Positions 1-7,494 of a stretch of DNA of 64,000 bases are shown here, piece after piece (position 1 is the stretch's first letter; every line of letters begins with the position of its first letter). Source of the stretch: JAJEDW01 sp963555775 (GTDB lineage: Bacteria; Acidobacteriota; Terriglobia; 20CM-2-55-15); NCBI GenBank assembly GCA_963555775.3, contig CAUVWY020000009.1, forward strand, positions 1,302,001-1,366,000, read 5' to 3'. A program made the translations under genes and the position numbers. The notes below the pieces were generated by a model. It was not told where the DNA came from. It saw only the letters and a list, made by a program, of their open reading frames with translations, and made no database searches.

Positions 1-231
1 CTTGAACGTGAGGATCAGGCCCTGAACATCGATGCGTTCAGGGCGAAAATTGCCGCGACGGTCGCATGCCACGCCGCGATCAAGATCAACAATCCGCTGG
101 ACGATGTCAAAATGCGATGGCTTGTCGCCGAACTCATGAAGACCGACTGCCCCACGGTTTGTCCCCATGGCCGTCCAATCATCGTCAGATACGATCTCAA
201 AGAGATTCGGAAGGCGTTCAAAAGGGCATAA
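1..231 (+). CDS. mutL: DNA mismatch repair protein MutL, C-terminal end (partial)
   Basis: The frame is open from base 1 and ends at TAA 229-231, giving 76 residues of a protein that begins before the window. The tail has the hallmarks of the MutL C-terminal dimerisation/endonuclease domain: an ACHAAIK stretch followed by MRWLVAEL and then CPHGRP, the conserved metal-site motif found near the end of endonuclease-type MutL. In that family the domain dimerises and nicks the discontinuous strand during mismatch repair. The Cys and His of CPHGRP are present, which suggests an endonuclease-competent MutL rather than the E. coli type. The upstream part cannot be seen. Confidence 0.85.
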   Translation, partial: LEREDQALNIDAFRAKIAATVACHAAIKINNPLDDVKMRWLVAELMKTDCPTVCPHGRPIIVRYDLKEIRKAFKRA

Positions 232-410
232 ATGCGGTACTTTGCTTGAAGTTTTGGTTCGTAGCGTGGTCCTGAACTGACCCACGCCCGGCAGAAAATG
301 CCGACGATTGGGCACCTGCGAATTACGCATGATTTGTTTGTGAGTTACTCATGACTAACTAATGCTGAATCGTCTGTATCGTCTCAACACTTTCACTAGG
401 AGGACCCGGT

Positions 411-701
411 ATGGCAGGTAAATTGACACAGACTCAGATAATTGCGACGCTGGCAGACAGGACCGGCATGGCCAAGAAAGACGTCAAGGGTTTCTTGGGC
501 GACCTCGCAACTCTTGCGCACGAGGAAGCCAGGAACAATGGCGAGTTCACCATCCCCGGCGTTGGGAAACTCATAAAGCAACAGCGGGAAGCACGGACCG
601 GCCGGAACCCTCGGACGGGTGAGCAGATTCAGATCCCTGCCAGGACGGTGCTGCGGTTCCGGATTGCCAAAGCCGCGAAGGACGCTGTGCTCGCCGGCTG
701 A
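411..701 (+). CDS. HU-family DNA-binding protein
   Basis: A 96-residue protein with a clear ribosome binding site (AGGAGG, 7 bases before ATG). It follows the HU/IHF fold: an N-terminal helical dimerisation half (residues 1-45), then a beta region with FTIPGVGKL and an arm containing RTGRNPRTGE, and a closing basic helix (FRIAKAAKDAVLAG). HU proteins bend and compact DNA as dimers. The PGVGKL/ARTGRNP variant resembles the HU-like subgroup common in diderm environmental bacteria rather than E. coli HupA/B. It stands alone, between mutL and a repeat-rich gap. An imperfect inverted repeat (TGGCAGC...GCTGCCA, 711-737) lies just downstream and may end transcription, though no T-run follows. Confidence 0.9.
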   Translation: MAGKLTQTQIIATLADRTGMAKKDVKGFLGDLATLAHEEARNNGEFTIPGVGKLIKQQREARTGRNPRTGEQIQIPARTVLRFRIAKAAKDAVLAG

Positions 702-835
702 CAGAAAACGTTGGCAGCCCCTCCAAGGTGTGCTGCCACGTGCCGTCAGGGCGGATTCGCTGGAGTCGAACTGAACGTGGGGGCTATCGTTTGCCGGTAT
801 CCCTCGCGTTCTTTTTATTGGGCATTTCCGAGCCA

Positions 836-1386
836 AGTGTCCTGTCCCACAAATAACGTGCCTAACGCCGATGGGTCTTGGCTGACGAGGTTTAGCAGTC
901 CGTGGCAGGACCCTTCAGGGTCGCGCGCTGGGGTCTTCGAGTCTCAGGCGCGAAGATGAGGAGCGGAGCGATGGTTTCACATCGTGACCGACGAACGACA
1001 AAGCCTGTGACCCGAACCCCCCTGCGCCCTACGGGTTACGGCGGCATCGGGCCATCTGCCACGTTGCCCCTCCTCGATCGATGGAGGACATCGACTTCGT
1101 CGTGGCGCCTCGCATATGGCCCAATGGCGCTCGTAACGCGATCCCTGCAGGGTTCTGCCACGGGCTGCCGGAAGCGAGACGGAAGTGGATGCTCATTCAT
1201 CGTGAACGTCGAGCGACAACGAGATCGCCGCCAACCCCCATCGGCCCGAAGGGTTCGGGCGGAACGGGGCCGTCTTCGTTGTCGTTCCTCCACTCGCAAT
1301 GCGGGACATTCGCTCGGTCGTCACTCCTCGAATACGACCCCGTTGCGCTCCGAACGTTAAACTCGCTATTTATGGGACAGGACACT
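836..1386. mobile_element. 551-bp element with 23-bp terminal inverted repeats (MITE-like)
   Basis: Bases 836-858 and 1364-1386 are inverted copies of each other with two mismatches; both ends begin AGTGTCCTGTCCCA. No credible gene lies between them. A copy of the separate ~275-bp repeat family (894-1167) sits inside, which suggests nesting. No convincing target duplication is visible at the flanks. This is a non-autonomous element by structure; the parent transposase is not in the window. Confidence 0.6.
894..1167 (+). repeat. ~275-bp dispersed repeat with terminal inverted repeats, copy A
   Basis: The left end AGCAGTCCGTGGCAGG and the right end TTCTGCCACGGGCTG are inverted copies extending about 30 bases and containing CCCTNCAGGG. 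Nearly the same sequence recurs at 41161-41433 (same orientation), 53691-53964 (reverse), in halves at 53552-53690 and 53965-54100, as a fragment at 60536-60602, and as collapsed ends at 62313-62354. Frames running through it are not conserved in a protein-like way. Confidence 0.85.
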
Positions 1387-1489
1387 AAATGAAGTGCATG
1401 ATTCGGTAGAACCGGGTCGCGGTTCTGCCGAATCACGAGAGGACCGGCCCGAAGCCGGGAATGGGGTTCGCACTGGCGTCGCGGCCGCT

Positions 1490-1894
1490 TTATTCCAAGA
1501 CCTTCAACGCCGCCGCGGCGACCTGTTCGTCCTGCGGCGAGGTCAATCCACTCACTCCGATCGCGCCCACGACTTTGCCGTCGGCAATGACGGGCAATCC
1601 TCCCTGGACGGGGAGCACGCCGTCAACGGCCAGAAACGCGGTTCGGCCGCCGGAGATCATATCTTCCAAAGCCTTCGTGGGGCGATTGAAACCCGCGGCC
1701 GTTCTGGCTTTCCCGATCGCAACTTCGATGGACGCGGTTTGAACGCCGTCCATCTTCTGAAACATGAGAAGGTTTGTGGCGGCGTCGACGATTGCGATCG
1801 CGACGTTCCAATCGTTCGATCGTGCTTCCGCTTCCGCGGCGGCCATCATTTTCTGTGCTGTCTCCAAAGGAATGAATTTCGCGGTTCCAAACAT
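1490..1894 (-). CDS. GlcG/HbpS-family (DUF336) heme-binding-like protein
   Basis: A 134-residue protein matching the GlcG/HbpS family, with the usual landmarks: an N-terminal amphipathic helix, AIAIVDAATNLLMF (the family VD..G.L motif), a central KARTAA helix, and the terminal GGLPVI...VGAIGVSG segment. Some family members bind heme or sense redox, and others sit beside glycolate or diol-utilisation genes including microcompartment loci. Here it lies 27 bases downstream of a small membrane-protein gene and is probably co-transcribed with it. There is no signal peptide, so it should be cytoplasmic. The ligand cannot be told from sequence. Confidence 0.8.
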   Translation of the reverse strand: MFGTAKFIPLETAQKMMAAAEAEARSNDWNVAIAIVDAATNLLMFQKMDGVQTASIEVAIGKARTAAGFNRPTKALEDMISGGRTAFLAVDGVLPVQGGLPVIADGKVVGAIGVSGLTSPQDEQVAAAALKVLE

Positions 1895-1921
1895 GTCTCA
1901 CCTCGTTTTCGCGTTTGAGGG

Positions 1922-2380
1922 TCAGTTGGGTACTGGCGCCGAGCGTTCGGGGATCAGCACTCCGAGCGACCAGCCAACGGCCCCGGCAATCCCTCCAATA
2001 ATGCAGTTGCTCAGCAAGCCGCCGGTCCGGTTGGTCATCGCTTCGACGAAACTTGCCGGACCTTCGACTCCCAGCGCGATCGGTTCGTTGAAGTGCGTGC
2101 CGCCAAGTGGATACGAAATGGCCGTTCCGACCACGATCAGGATCTGGGCGGCCAGGGCGATCATCGCGCCCACTGCGATTCCACCGGCGAATCCGTAGCC
2201 TTGGTATCGTCGGCCAAAGGCGCCCCAGACCAGCGCCAGATGCACCTCCAGAGTCACCATCGAAAAAACCCGGATGCCCAGTTCATATGGAGCGCCCAAC
2301 AGGCTCATGACCAGTTTTCCAAGAAAGAAAATGAGGAGCAACAGGGCGGGGAGCGTTACAAAACGGACTTTTTCTTGCAT
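1922..2380 (-). CDS. Small integral membrane protein of unknown function
   Basis: A 152-residue protein with about four hydrophobic segments: residues 7-28 (LPALLLLIFFLGKLVMSLL), 35-55, 63-88 (GGIAVGAMIALAAQILIVVG) and 125-145 (CIIGGIAGAVGWSLGVLI). The loops are short and no catalytic motif is visible. It precedes the GlcG/HbpS-like gene on the same strand, so the pair may form a two-gene operon. I do not recognise the family, and a role as a carrier or stress-related membrane protein would be a guess. Confidence 0.6.
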   Translation of the reverse strand: MQEKVRFVTLPALLLLIFFLGKLVMSLLGAPYELGIRVFSMVTLEVHLALVWGAFGRRYQGYGFAGGIAVGAMIALAAQILIVVGTAISYPLGGTHFNEPIALGVEGPASFVEAMTNRTGGLLSNCIIGGIAGAVGWSLGVLIPERSAPVPN

Positions 2381-2725
2381 GGCAGCCGATTATCCTTCGT
2401 TGGTATTCAGACGCGGATTCTACGTCAGTCGGCCGCGAAGCGAAAGGGCCGGTATTTGGCGGCACGACCGGTGCGTGGCACCTGGACGCCCTCGAGGCGG
2501 CCTTCAAGGGCAACGCCGCGGCGGATACCCAAACTCTCTGGCGTACATGTGGGCGTGACGCACCCGAGAATGAGTTAGCGCGATGGACCGAGCGGTTTCG
2601 CGAATCGTGTCAGGTGTTGGAGGGGGCGCTTCCATCCCCCTTGAGCTTTCCGGGGTGTGCCGCTTGGCCGGAGATCGGCGTCAATCGAATGTGAACTCCA
2701 CGCGAAGTCCTGTGCCAGGGGGGAA
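2381..2725. other. Intergenic stretch, no gene seen
   Basis: About 345 bases between a membrane-protein gene and the VWA gene, both on the minus strand. Open frames on either strand here show no protein-like conservation. It probably holds the promoter of the membrane-protein/GlcG pair (near 2381-2450) and the end of the VWA transcript. Confidence 0.4.
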
Positions 2726-3772
2726 TCACTCTTGATCGCGGCCCCCGAAGTAGGCCTCCCGATGACGGACCCGGTAGGCTGGATCGCTCGCGATGACCGC
2801 CATCAGATGCCAGCGACCGTCCTGGAGGGAGTGCGAGGGATAGTATCCGATGCTGTACTGATTTCTGAGTTCGTTCGCGAGTTCGTCGAGCGCGTCCGAG
2901 ATCTGGTTCCGTCGACTGTCGTCCGAGAATCCCGTAACCCGCCAAGCCCGGCCGCCGCTTATCTCACCGAAGAGTTCCAGAACCCCCATGTTCAAGGCGT
3001 CTTGGAAAACGGTTGGGACTCCCGTGCCAACCGGTCCTCCAGTGGGAAACGTTGGAGGTGTCCCCCCTGGAAACGGGATTCCGATGGGCGTCCTCGGACC
3101 GGAGGGTCCTCCGCCGGGAAACGTTGGGGGTGTAGGGAGCACGGGTCCAGATAGCCCCCCATCGGCCGCGATTCCCAAAGAGTAGACCAGCATTTCGGAT
3201 TCGCGAACATAACGCTGTGCACGCTCGAACGAAGTGGCGCTCGATGTGTCTTCGCCGTCGCTGATGAGGAGAATCGCCTTCTTGTCGTGTTTTCCGTTCC
3301 GGATGTGGTCGACGCCCAGAGCGAGAGCGTCATGGATCGCCGTTCCGCCGCCCACCTGCACGCTCCGAAGGGCCCTCGACAGGCGGCGGCGGTCATCGGT
3401 AAAATCTTCGACAAGCCGGGCCCGATTGTCGAATGTGACCAGGAAAATCTCGTCGTCCGGGTGGATCTGGCTGAGGAACCGCTCGACAGCTACAGTGGCC
3501 GTATCGATCTTCCGCTCCATGCTCCCGCTGGTGTCAAGAAGGATACCGACGCTGACCGGAAGATCCTCCGACTGCGCAAAATGGGCGATCGATTGCAGTT
3601 CTCCATCTTCGTAGAGGGTGAAATCCTCTGGGGTGAGGTCTGCGACATGGCGGTTTCGGTCATCAAGAACCGTCGCCACCACGTTGACCAGTGCGACATC
3701 GACCTTGAGTTGTGCGGCAGACAAGACTCCTGCGACAGCCGCCGCGAGAATGACTGGGACGATACGGCTCAC
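2726..3772 (-). CDS. Secreted VWA-domain protein (acidobacterial VWFA-related type)
   Basis: A 348-residue protein with an N-terminal signal peptide (RIVPVILAAAVAGVLSAAQ), then a short beta domain (VVATVLDDRNRHVADLTPEDFTLYEDG) typical of the acidobacterial VWFA-related family, then a von Willebrand A domain. The metal-ion-dependent adhesion site is complete: DTSGSM near residue 80, a threonine in GGGTAIHDA, and SDGED near 170. Residues ~205-260 are a Gly/Pro-rich insert with repeated PTPPTFPGG-type units, absent from most VWA domains and probably an exposed loop. It ends with a conserved YSIGYYP segment. Likely a periplasmic or surface adhesion or assembly factor; the partner is unknown. Confidence 0.85.
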   Translation of the reverse strand: MSRIVPVILAAAVAGVLSAAQLKVDVALVNVVATVLDDRNRHVADLTPEDFTLYEDGELQSIAHFAQSEDLPVSVGILLDTSGSMERKIDTATVAVERFLSQIHPDDEIFLVTFDNRARLVEDFTDDRRRLSRALRSVQVGGGTAIHDALALGVDHIRNGKHDKKAILLISDGEDTSSATSFERAQRYVRESEMLVYSLGIAADGGLSGPVLPTPPTFPGGGPSGPRTPIGIPFPGGTPPTFPTGGPVGTGVPTVFQDALNMGVLELFGEISGGRAWRVTGFSDDSRRNQISDALDELANELRNQYSIGYYPSHSLQDGRWHLMAVIASDPAYRVRHREAYFGGRDQE

Positions 3773-3900
3773 GATTCCTCCCGGTTTGTTTCTGTGGATT
3801 TAGACCACGGGTGCAGCCATTCGTTTAATCCCATGAGTCTTCCGGAAAAGCGGTCGTTGGGCGGGAACGTCCTGATGCGGGCCCGCCGGCGCGCGGCAGC

Positions 3901-4235
3901 GCGCCCGGCGTGAGGAACACGCCGTGGAACGCGGGCATCCTGCCCGCGCCCGGGTTACGTAGTCCGGAATAATGCGCCCTTTCTTGCGCGCGGGAGCGCG
4001 CCCTGGGAACGCGCCTGCGCTTGATCCGGCGCGAGGAACGCGCCGCTACGCGCCCGGCGTGAGGAACACGCCGTGGAACGCGGGCATCCTGCCCGCGCCC
4101 GGGTTGCGTAGTCCCGAATAATGCGCCCTTTCTTGCGCGCGGGAGCGCGCCCTGGGAACGCGCCTGCGCTTGATCCGGCGCGAGGAACGCGCCGCTACGC
4201 GCCCGGCGTGAGGAACACGCCGTGGAACGCGGGGC
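3901..4235. repeat. 149-bp tandem repeat (two units plus a partial third)
   Basis: Units start at 3901, 4050 and 4199, each with GCGCCCGGCGTGAGGAACAC. The first two are near-identical over 149 bases and the third stops after about 35. Each unit is built of GC-rich inverted motifs (GAACGCGGGCATCCTGCCCGCG, CGCGCGGGAGCGCGC) that could fold into hairpins. Shorter relatives occur at 7407-7465 and 36366-36425. No coding potential. Confidence 0.85.
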
Positions 4236-4237
4236 TA

Positions 4238-4284
4238 GCGGATGGATCCGGCGCTGCTGCAGACAACTCGTGAGAAAAGCGGGC
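4238..4284 (-). repeat. Short dispersed repeat (GGATCC-containing), copy 1
   Basis: Read on the minus strand this is GGCCCGCTTTTCTCACGAG followed by TTGTCTGCAGCAGCGCCGGA and TCCATCCGC. Related sequences occur on the plus strand at 36311-36350 and 54101-54152. It lies just upstream of the lipoprotein gene and next to the tandem repeat. No coding content. Confidence 0.6.
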
Positions 4285-4338
4285 CGGATTCACGGTGCTA
4301 TAATCCTTGAAGTTCGATAAGGATTTGAAGAGGGATTA

Positions 4339-5295
4339 ATGAAATCAATCAAATGGCTCCGTTGTTTCCTGATTGTGGCGCTGACGGCGGTGTTACCGGC
4401 CTGCGGTTCGACCCCTTCGGCGCAGACAGTGGACACGGATTCAACGTCGCTGGCCCTCTTTCCGGTCGATTCGAACGGTATTCTTTTTCTCGATGTCGAC
4501 GGTCTGCGCGAGATGGAATTCTTCAGGGAATTCCTGGTTGGAGTCGGGTCAGACTCCGACATGCCCGAAGAGCTGCGCGATTTCGTGAACGAGACCGGTC
4601 TGGACCCGATCGACGACGTCCAACAGTTGATTGCCGGACGTGTGGGCGAGGATCAGTTTCTGGTTGCCGTTCGTTTTCTCGGCGATTTGCAGGGTGCGGA
4701 GGAGTTTTTCGAACAACTGGGGACGGTTTCCGAATCCCATGAGGGCAGATCGATCTATCGGCCGGAACCGGAGGAGGACTGGGGCATTACCTTCGTAAAT
4801 AACCTGGCGATTCTGGGATCGTCCGGCGCGGTCCGGTCCGCTCTCGACCGGATGGCGGGCGGACCCTCGGTTCTGGACAACACGGAGACTATGGCGGAGA
4901 TCCAGGCGCTTGGGGACGGAAATCAGGTGTGGGGTTTCGGGAGCATTGCCGACCTGATACCCGAGGGCGCGCCCCCGCCCGTGGCAATGGATCTGGTTGC
5001 GGCGCTCGAACGCGTGACTTTCCGGATGCGCCTCGAGGCAGGCGTGACGGCGAGAATGACAGGCACATTTACGACCGCGGACACCGCAACCCGAGCCGGC
5101 GATTTGCTTCGGGGATTCCTTGCCCTCGGAATGATGGGTTCGGCGGATCGGCCGGACGTGGTGGAACTGTTGAGCGGTGTTCAGGTGCGGAATGCCGAGG
5201 CCGCGGTCGAGATCGATTTTTCGGTGCCCCAGGAGTTGCTCGACCGATTGGCGGAATCCGTGGTCTCCGACCTCTCCGAATCGCCGTTTGAATAA
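4339..5295 (+). CDS. Predicted lipoprotein of unknown function
   Basis: 318 residues. The N-terminus is a lipoprotein signal: KSIKWLRCF, a hydrophobic stretch, and a lipobox LPAC with the cysteine at residue 22. The mature part alternates short alpha/beta segments (ALFPVDSNGILFLDVDGLRE; FLVAVRFLGDLQGAEEFFEQL; WGITFVNNLAILGSSGAVRSALDRM), a pattern like the DUF3352-type proteins that measure or bind at the envelope, but I cannot assign a family firmly. A GAGGG motif 9 bases before ATG supports the start. It is convergent with rho and monocistronic by position. Confidence 0.7.
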   Translation: MKSIKWLRCFLIVALTAVLPACGSTPSAQTVDTDSTSLALFPVDSNGILFLDVDGLREMEFFREFLVGVGSDSDMPEELRDFVNETGLDPIDDVQQLIAGRVGEDQFLVAVRFLGDLQGAEEFFEQLGTVSESHEGRSIYRPEPEEDWGITFVNNLAILGSSGAVRSALDRMAGGPSVLDNTETMAEIQALGDGNQVWGFGSIADLIPEGAPPPVAMDLVAALERVTFRMRLEAGVTARMTGTFTTADTATRAGDLLRGFLALGMMGSADRPDVVELLSGVQVRNAEAAVEIDFSVPQELLDRLAESVVSDLSESPFE

Positions 5296-5347
5296 GCCCG
5301 TGCGGCGGCGGCCGTCCGATTGCCCAAGTTCCCGAAGTTGAGTCTGT

Positions 5348-6670
5348 CTATCTGTAGGCGCCGGACATCGAAGAGAGAAAATCCGCGTTCGCCTTGGTCT
5401 TGCTCATCTTTTCGAGTAGCAGTTCCATGGCTTCCACTGTCGACAGCGGATTCAGCACCTTGCGGAGAATCCAGATTCGAGTCAGTTCGTCTTTGGATAC
5501 AAGAAGTTCTTCCTTTCTGGTTCCCGAACGGTTGATGTCGATTGCCGGAAAGACGCGCTTGTCCACCAGTTTGCGGTCCAGACCGATCTCCATGTTGCCG
5601 GTCCCCTTGAATTCCTCAAAAATCACGTCGTCCATGCGGCTTCCCGTATCGATCAGCGCCGTTGCGATGATTGTCAGCGACCCGCCTTCCTCAATATTCC
5701 GCGCCGCGCCGAAGAAACGCTTCGGACGCTGAAGCGCATTCGAGTCGACACCGCCGGAGAGCACTTTCCCGGACGGAGGGACAATGGTGTTGTAGGCGCG
5801 AGCGAGACGCGTGATCGAATCGAGCAGAATCACGACATCGCGTTTGTGTTCCACCAGACGCTTGGCCTTTTCAATGACCATTTCGGCGACCTGAACGTGG
5901 CGCGATGCCGGTTCGTCGAAGGTCGAGCTGATGACTTCACCTTTGACCGAACGCTGCATGTCGGTCACTTCTTCAGGGCGTTCGTCGATCAGCAGGACAA
6001 TCAAGGCCACATCGGGGTGGTTTGAAGTGACCGAGTTCGCGATGGTTTGAAGGAGCATCGTCTTGCCGGTTCGCGGCGGTGCGACGATCAACCCGCGCTG
6101 CCCTTTGCCAATAGGAGTCAACAGATCCAGGACGCGGGCGGACAGTTTGTCCCTGGTCGTCTCCATTTTGAGGCGATCCTCGGGATACAGCGGTGTCAGG
6201 TTGTCGAAGAAGATCTTGTTGCGCCCCCGGTCGGGATGCTCGAAGTTGACGGCTTCGACCTTGATCAAGGCAAAATAGCGTTCGCCTTCCTTCGGGGGCC
6301 GTACCTGCCCGGAGACGGTATCGCCGGTCCGGAGATCGAACTTTCGGATCTGCGACGGCGACACGTAAATATCGTCGGGACCCGGCAGATAGTTATAGTC
6401 GGGCGCCCGCAGAAAACCGAAACCGTCGGGCAGGGTCTCCAGAACGCCTTCGCTGAAAATGAAACCGCTCTTTTCGGTCTGCGCCTGCAGAATTTTGAAG
6501 ATGAGTTCCTGCTTTCGCATTCCCGACGCACCCTGGATATTCAATTCCTTGGCGATTAGCGTCAGTGCCGACGATTTCTTTTCTTTCAGTTGAGCGATGT
6601 CCAAGCCGGCGGTTCCGTCGGGACGTTCGGTCACAAGCTTCTTGGCTGATTGGGGGGTCTTCTTACTCAT
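5348..6670 (-). CDS. rho: Transcription termination factor Rho
   Basis: 440 residues from ATG at 6670; a longer frame upstream would overlap engB and lacks homology. Order: N-terminal helical Rho_N domain (to ~60), cold-shock-like primary RNA-binding domain (~72-145, GFGFLRAPDYNYLPGPDDIYVS), then a RecA-type ATPase with Walker A APPRTGKT (197-204), Walker B VLLIDERPEE and the R-loop region MDDVIFEEFKGTGNMEI. Rho is a ring hexamer that unwinds RNA and ends transcription. The KTMLLQ after Walker A is the normal form, so it should be active. It lies downstream of engB; no strong ribosome binding site is visible. Confidence 0.97.
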   Translation of the reverse strand: MSKKTPQSAKKLVTERPDGTAGLDIAQLKEKKSSALTLIAKELNIQGASGMRKQELIFKILQAQTEKSGFIFSEGVLETLPDGFGFLRAPDYNYLPGPDDIYVSPSQIRKFDLRTGDTVSGQVRPPKEGERYFALIKVEAVNFEHPDRGRNKIFFDNLTPLYPEDRLKMETTRDKLSARVLDLLTPIGKGQRGLIVAPPRTGKTMLLQTIANSVTSNHPDVALIVLLIDERPEEVTDMQRSVKGEVISSTFDEPASRHVQVAEMVIEKAKRLVEHKRDVVILLDSITRLARAYNTIVPPSGKVLSGGVDSNALQRPKRFFGAARNIEEGGSLTIIATALIDTGSRMDDVIFEEFKGTGNMEIGLDRKLVDKRVFPAIDINRSGTRKEELLVSKDELTRIWILRKVLNPLSTVEAMELLLEKMSKTKANADFLSSMSGAYR

Positions 6671-6722
6671 GGGAGGTATTCGATGTTGCGGCGTGGAACC
6701 AGTTGTCCGAAGGTTTGCAGGT

Positions 6723-7304
6723 CTACACCTGGGAAACAGCAGCCCGGATATTCCGCCATACGGCGTCTTTTCCAAAACCCGAAACTGCCGAGAAAGGAAT
6801 CAGTTCTACCGAGCCAAGCATTTCTTTGGCTCGCTTAACGGAAAGGAGCATTCGATTTCGTGAAAGCTTATCTGATTTAGTCAGAATAACCGCACTCTGA
6901 ATATTGAAATAGTCCAGCCACGCCTTGGTCTCGATGTCGGCCGGAGTGGGTGGAATCCTGCAATCTACAAGCAACAGAACCAGTTTCAACTGCGGACGGT
7001 CCCGCAGATAACCTTCGACCATCTCTTGCCATCCCGCCTGGATTTGCTTGGGAACTTTTGCGTATCCGTACCCTGGAAGATCGACAAAGTACAGGCGGTC
7101 GTTGATCAGAAAAAAATTGATGGTCTGTGTACGCCCCGGCGACGAACTGATTCGGGCCAAGCCCTGAATTCCCGCCAGCGCATTCAACAAACGTGACTTT
7201 CCTACATTCGAGCGCCCGATGAAGGCGATCTCCTGAAGTCGATCACTGGGAAAGTCAGCCGGTTTCAGTGTGCTCTTGACGAATCGGGCGGATCTGACTT
7301 TCAC
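6723..7304 (-). CDS. engB: Ribosome-biogenesis GTPase EngB/YsxC
   Basis: 193 residues. All G motifs are visible: G1 GRSNVGKS, G2 region around GRTQTINFF, G3 DLPGYGYA, G4 TKSDK and G5 SAVSG. G1 continues RLLNAL where most family members have SLIN, a mild change after the phosphate-binding Lys/Ser. EngB binds 50S precursors and is usually essential. The position downstream of lon and clpX matches the common tig-clpP-clpX-lon-engB order, although here 190 bases with a GC-rich repeat separate lon and engB. Confidence 0.95.
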   Translation of the reverse strand: MKVRSARFVKSTLKPADFPSDRLQEIAFIGRSNVGKSRLLNALAGIQGLARISSSPGRTQTINFFLINDRLYFVDLPGYGYAKVPKQIQAGWQEMVEGYLRDRPQLKLVLLLVDCRIPPTPADIETKAWLDYFNIQSAVILTKSDKLSRNRMLLSVKRAKEMLGSVELIPFSAVSGFGKDAVWRNIRAAVSQV

Positions 7305-7406
7305 GGGAGGTTGAACGCGGGAGGCTCGTTCAAGACGCGCTTATAGTACCACACGAGCTTCGCGACGGAGATCAATTTCAATTTCGGTTCCACGCCGGGA
7401 ACACCG

Positions 7407-7465
7407 CGCTTGATCCGGCGCGAGGCACGCGCCGCTACGCGCCCGGCGTGAGGAACACGCCGTTG
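7407..7465 (+). repeat. GC-rich dispersed repeat related to the 149-bp tandem unit
   Basis: CGCTTGATCCGGCGCGAGG followed by CACGCGCCGCTACGCGCCCG and GCGTGAGGAACACGCCG matches the junction of adjacent units in the tandem array at 3901-4235. It sits between lon and engB. A hairpin is possible from the GGCGCG/CGCGCC arms. Confidence 0.7.
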
Positions 7466-7494
7466 CATTCGCGATTCAACCACGGTGTCGGAAT

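Noticed and set aside
902..1392. Several 80-150-codon frames between the HU gene and the GlcG/HbpS gene
   Set aside because: They lie in the dispersed repeats; the other copies of the repeat do not preserve the frames.
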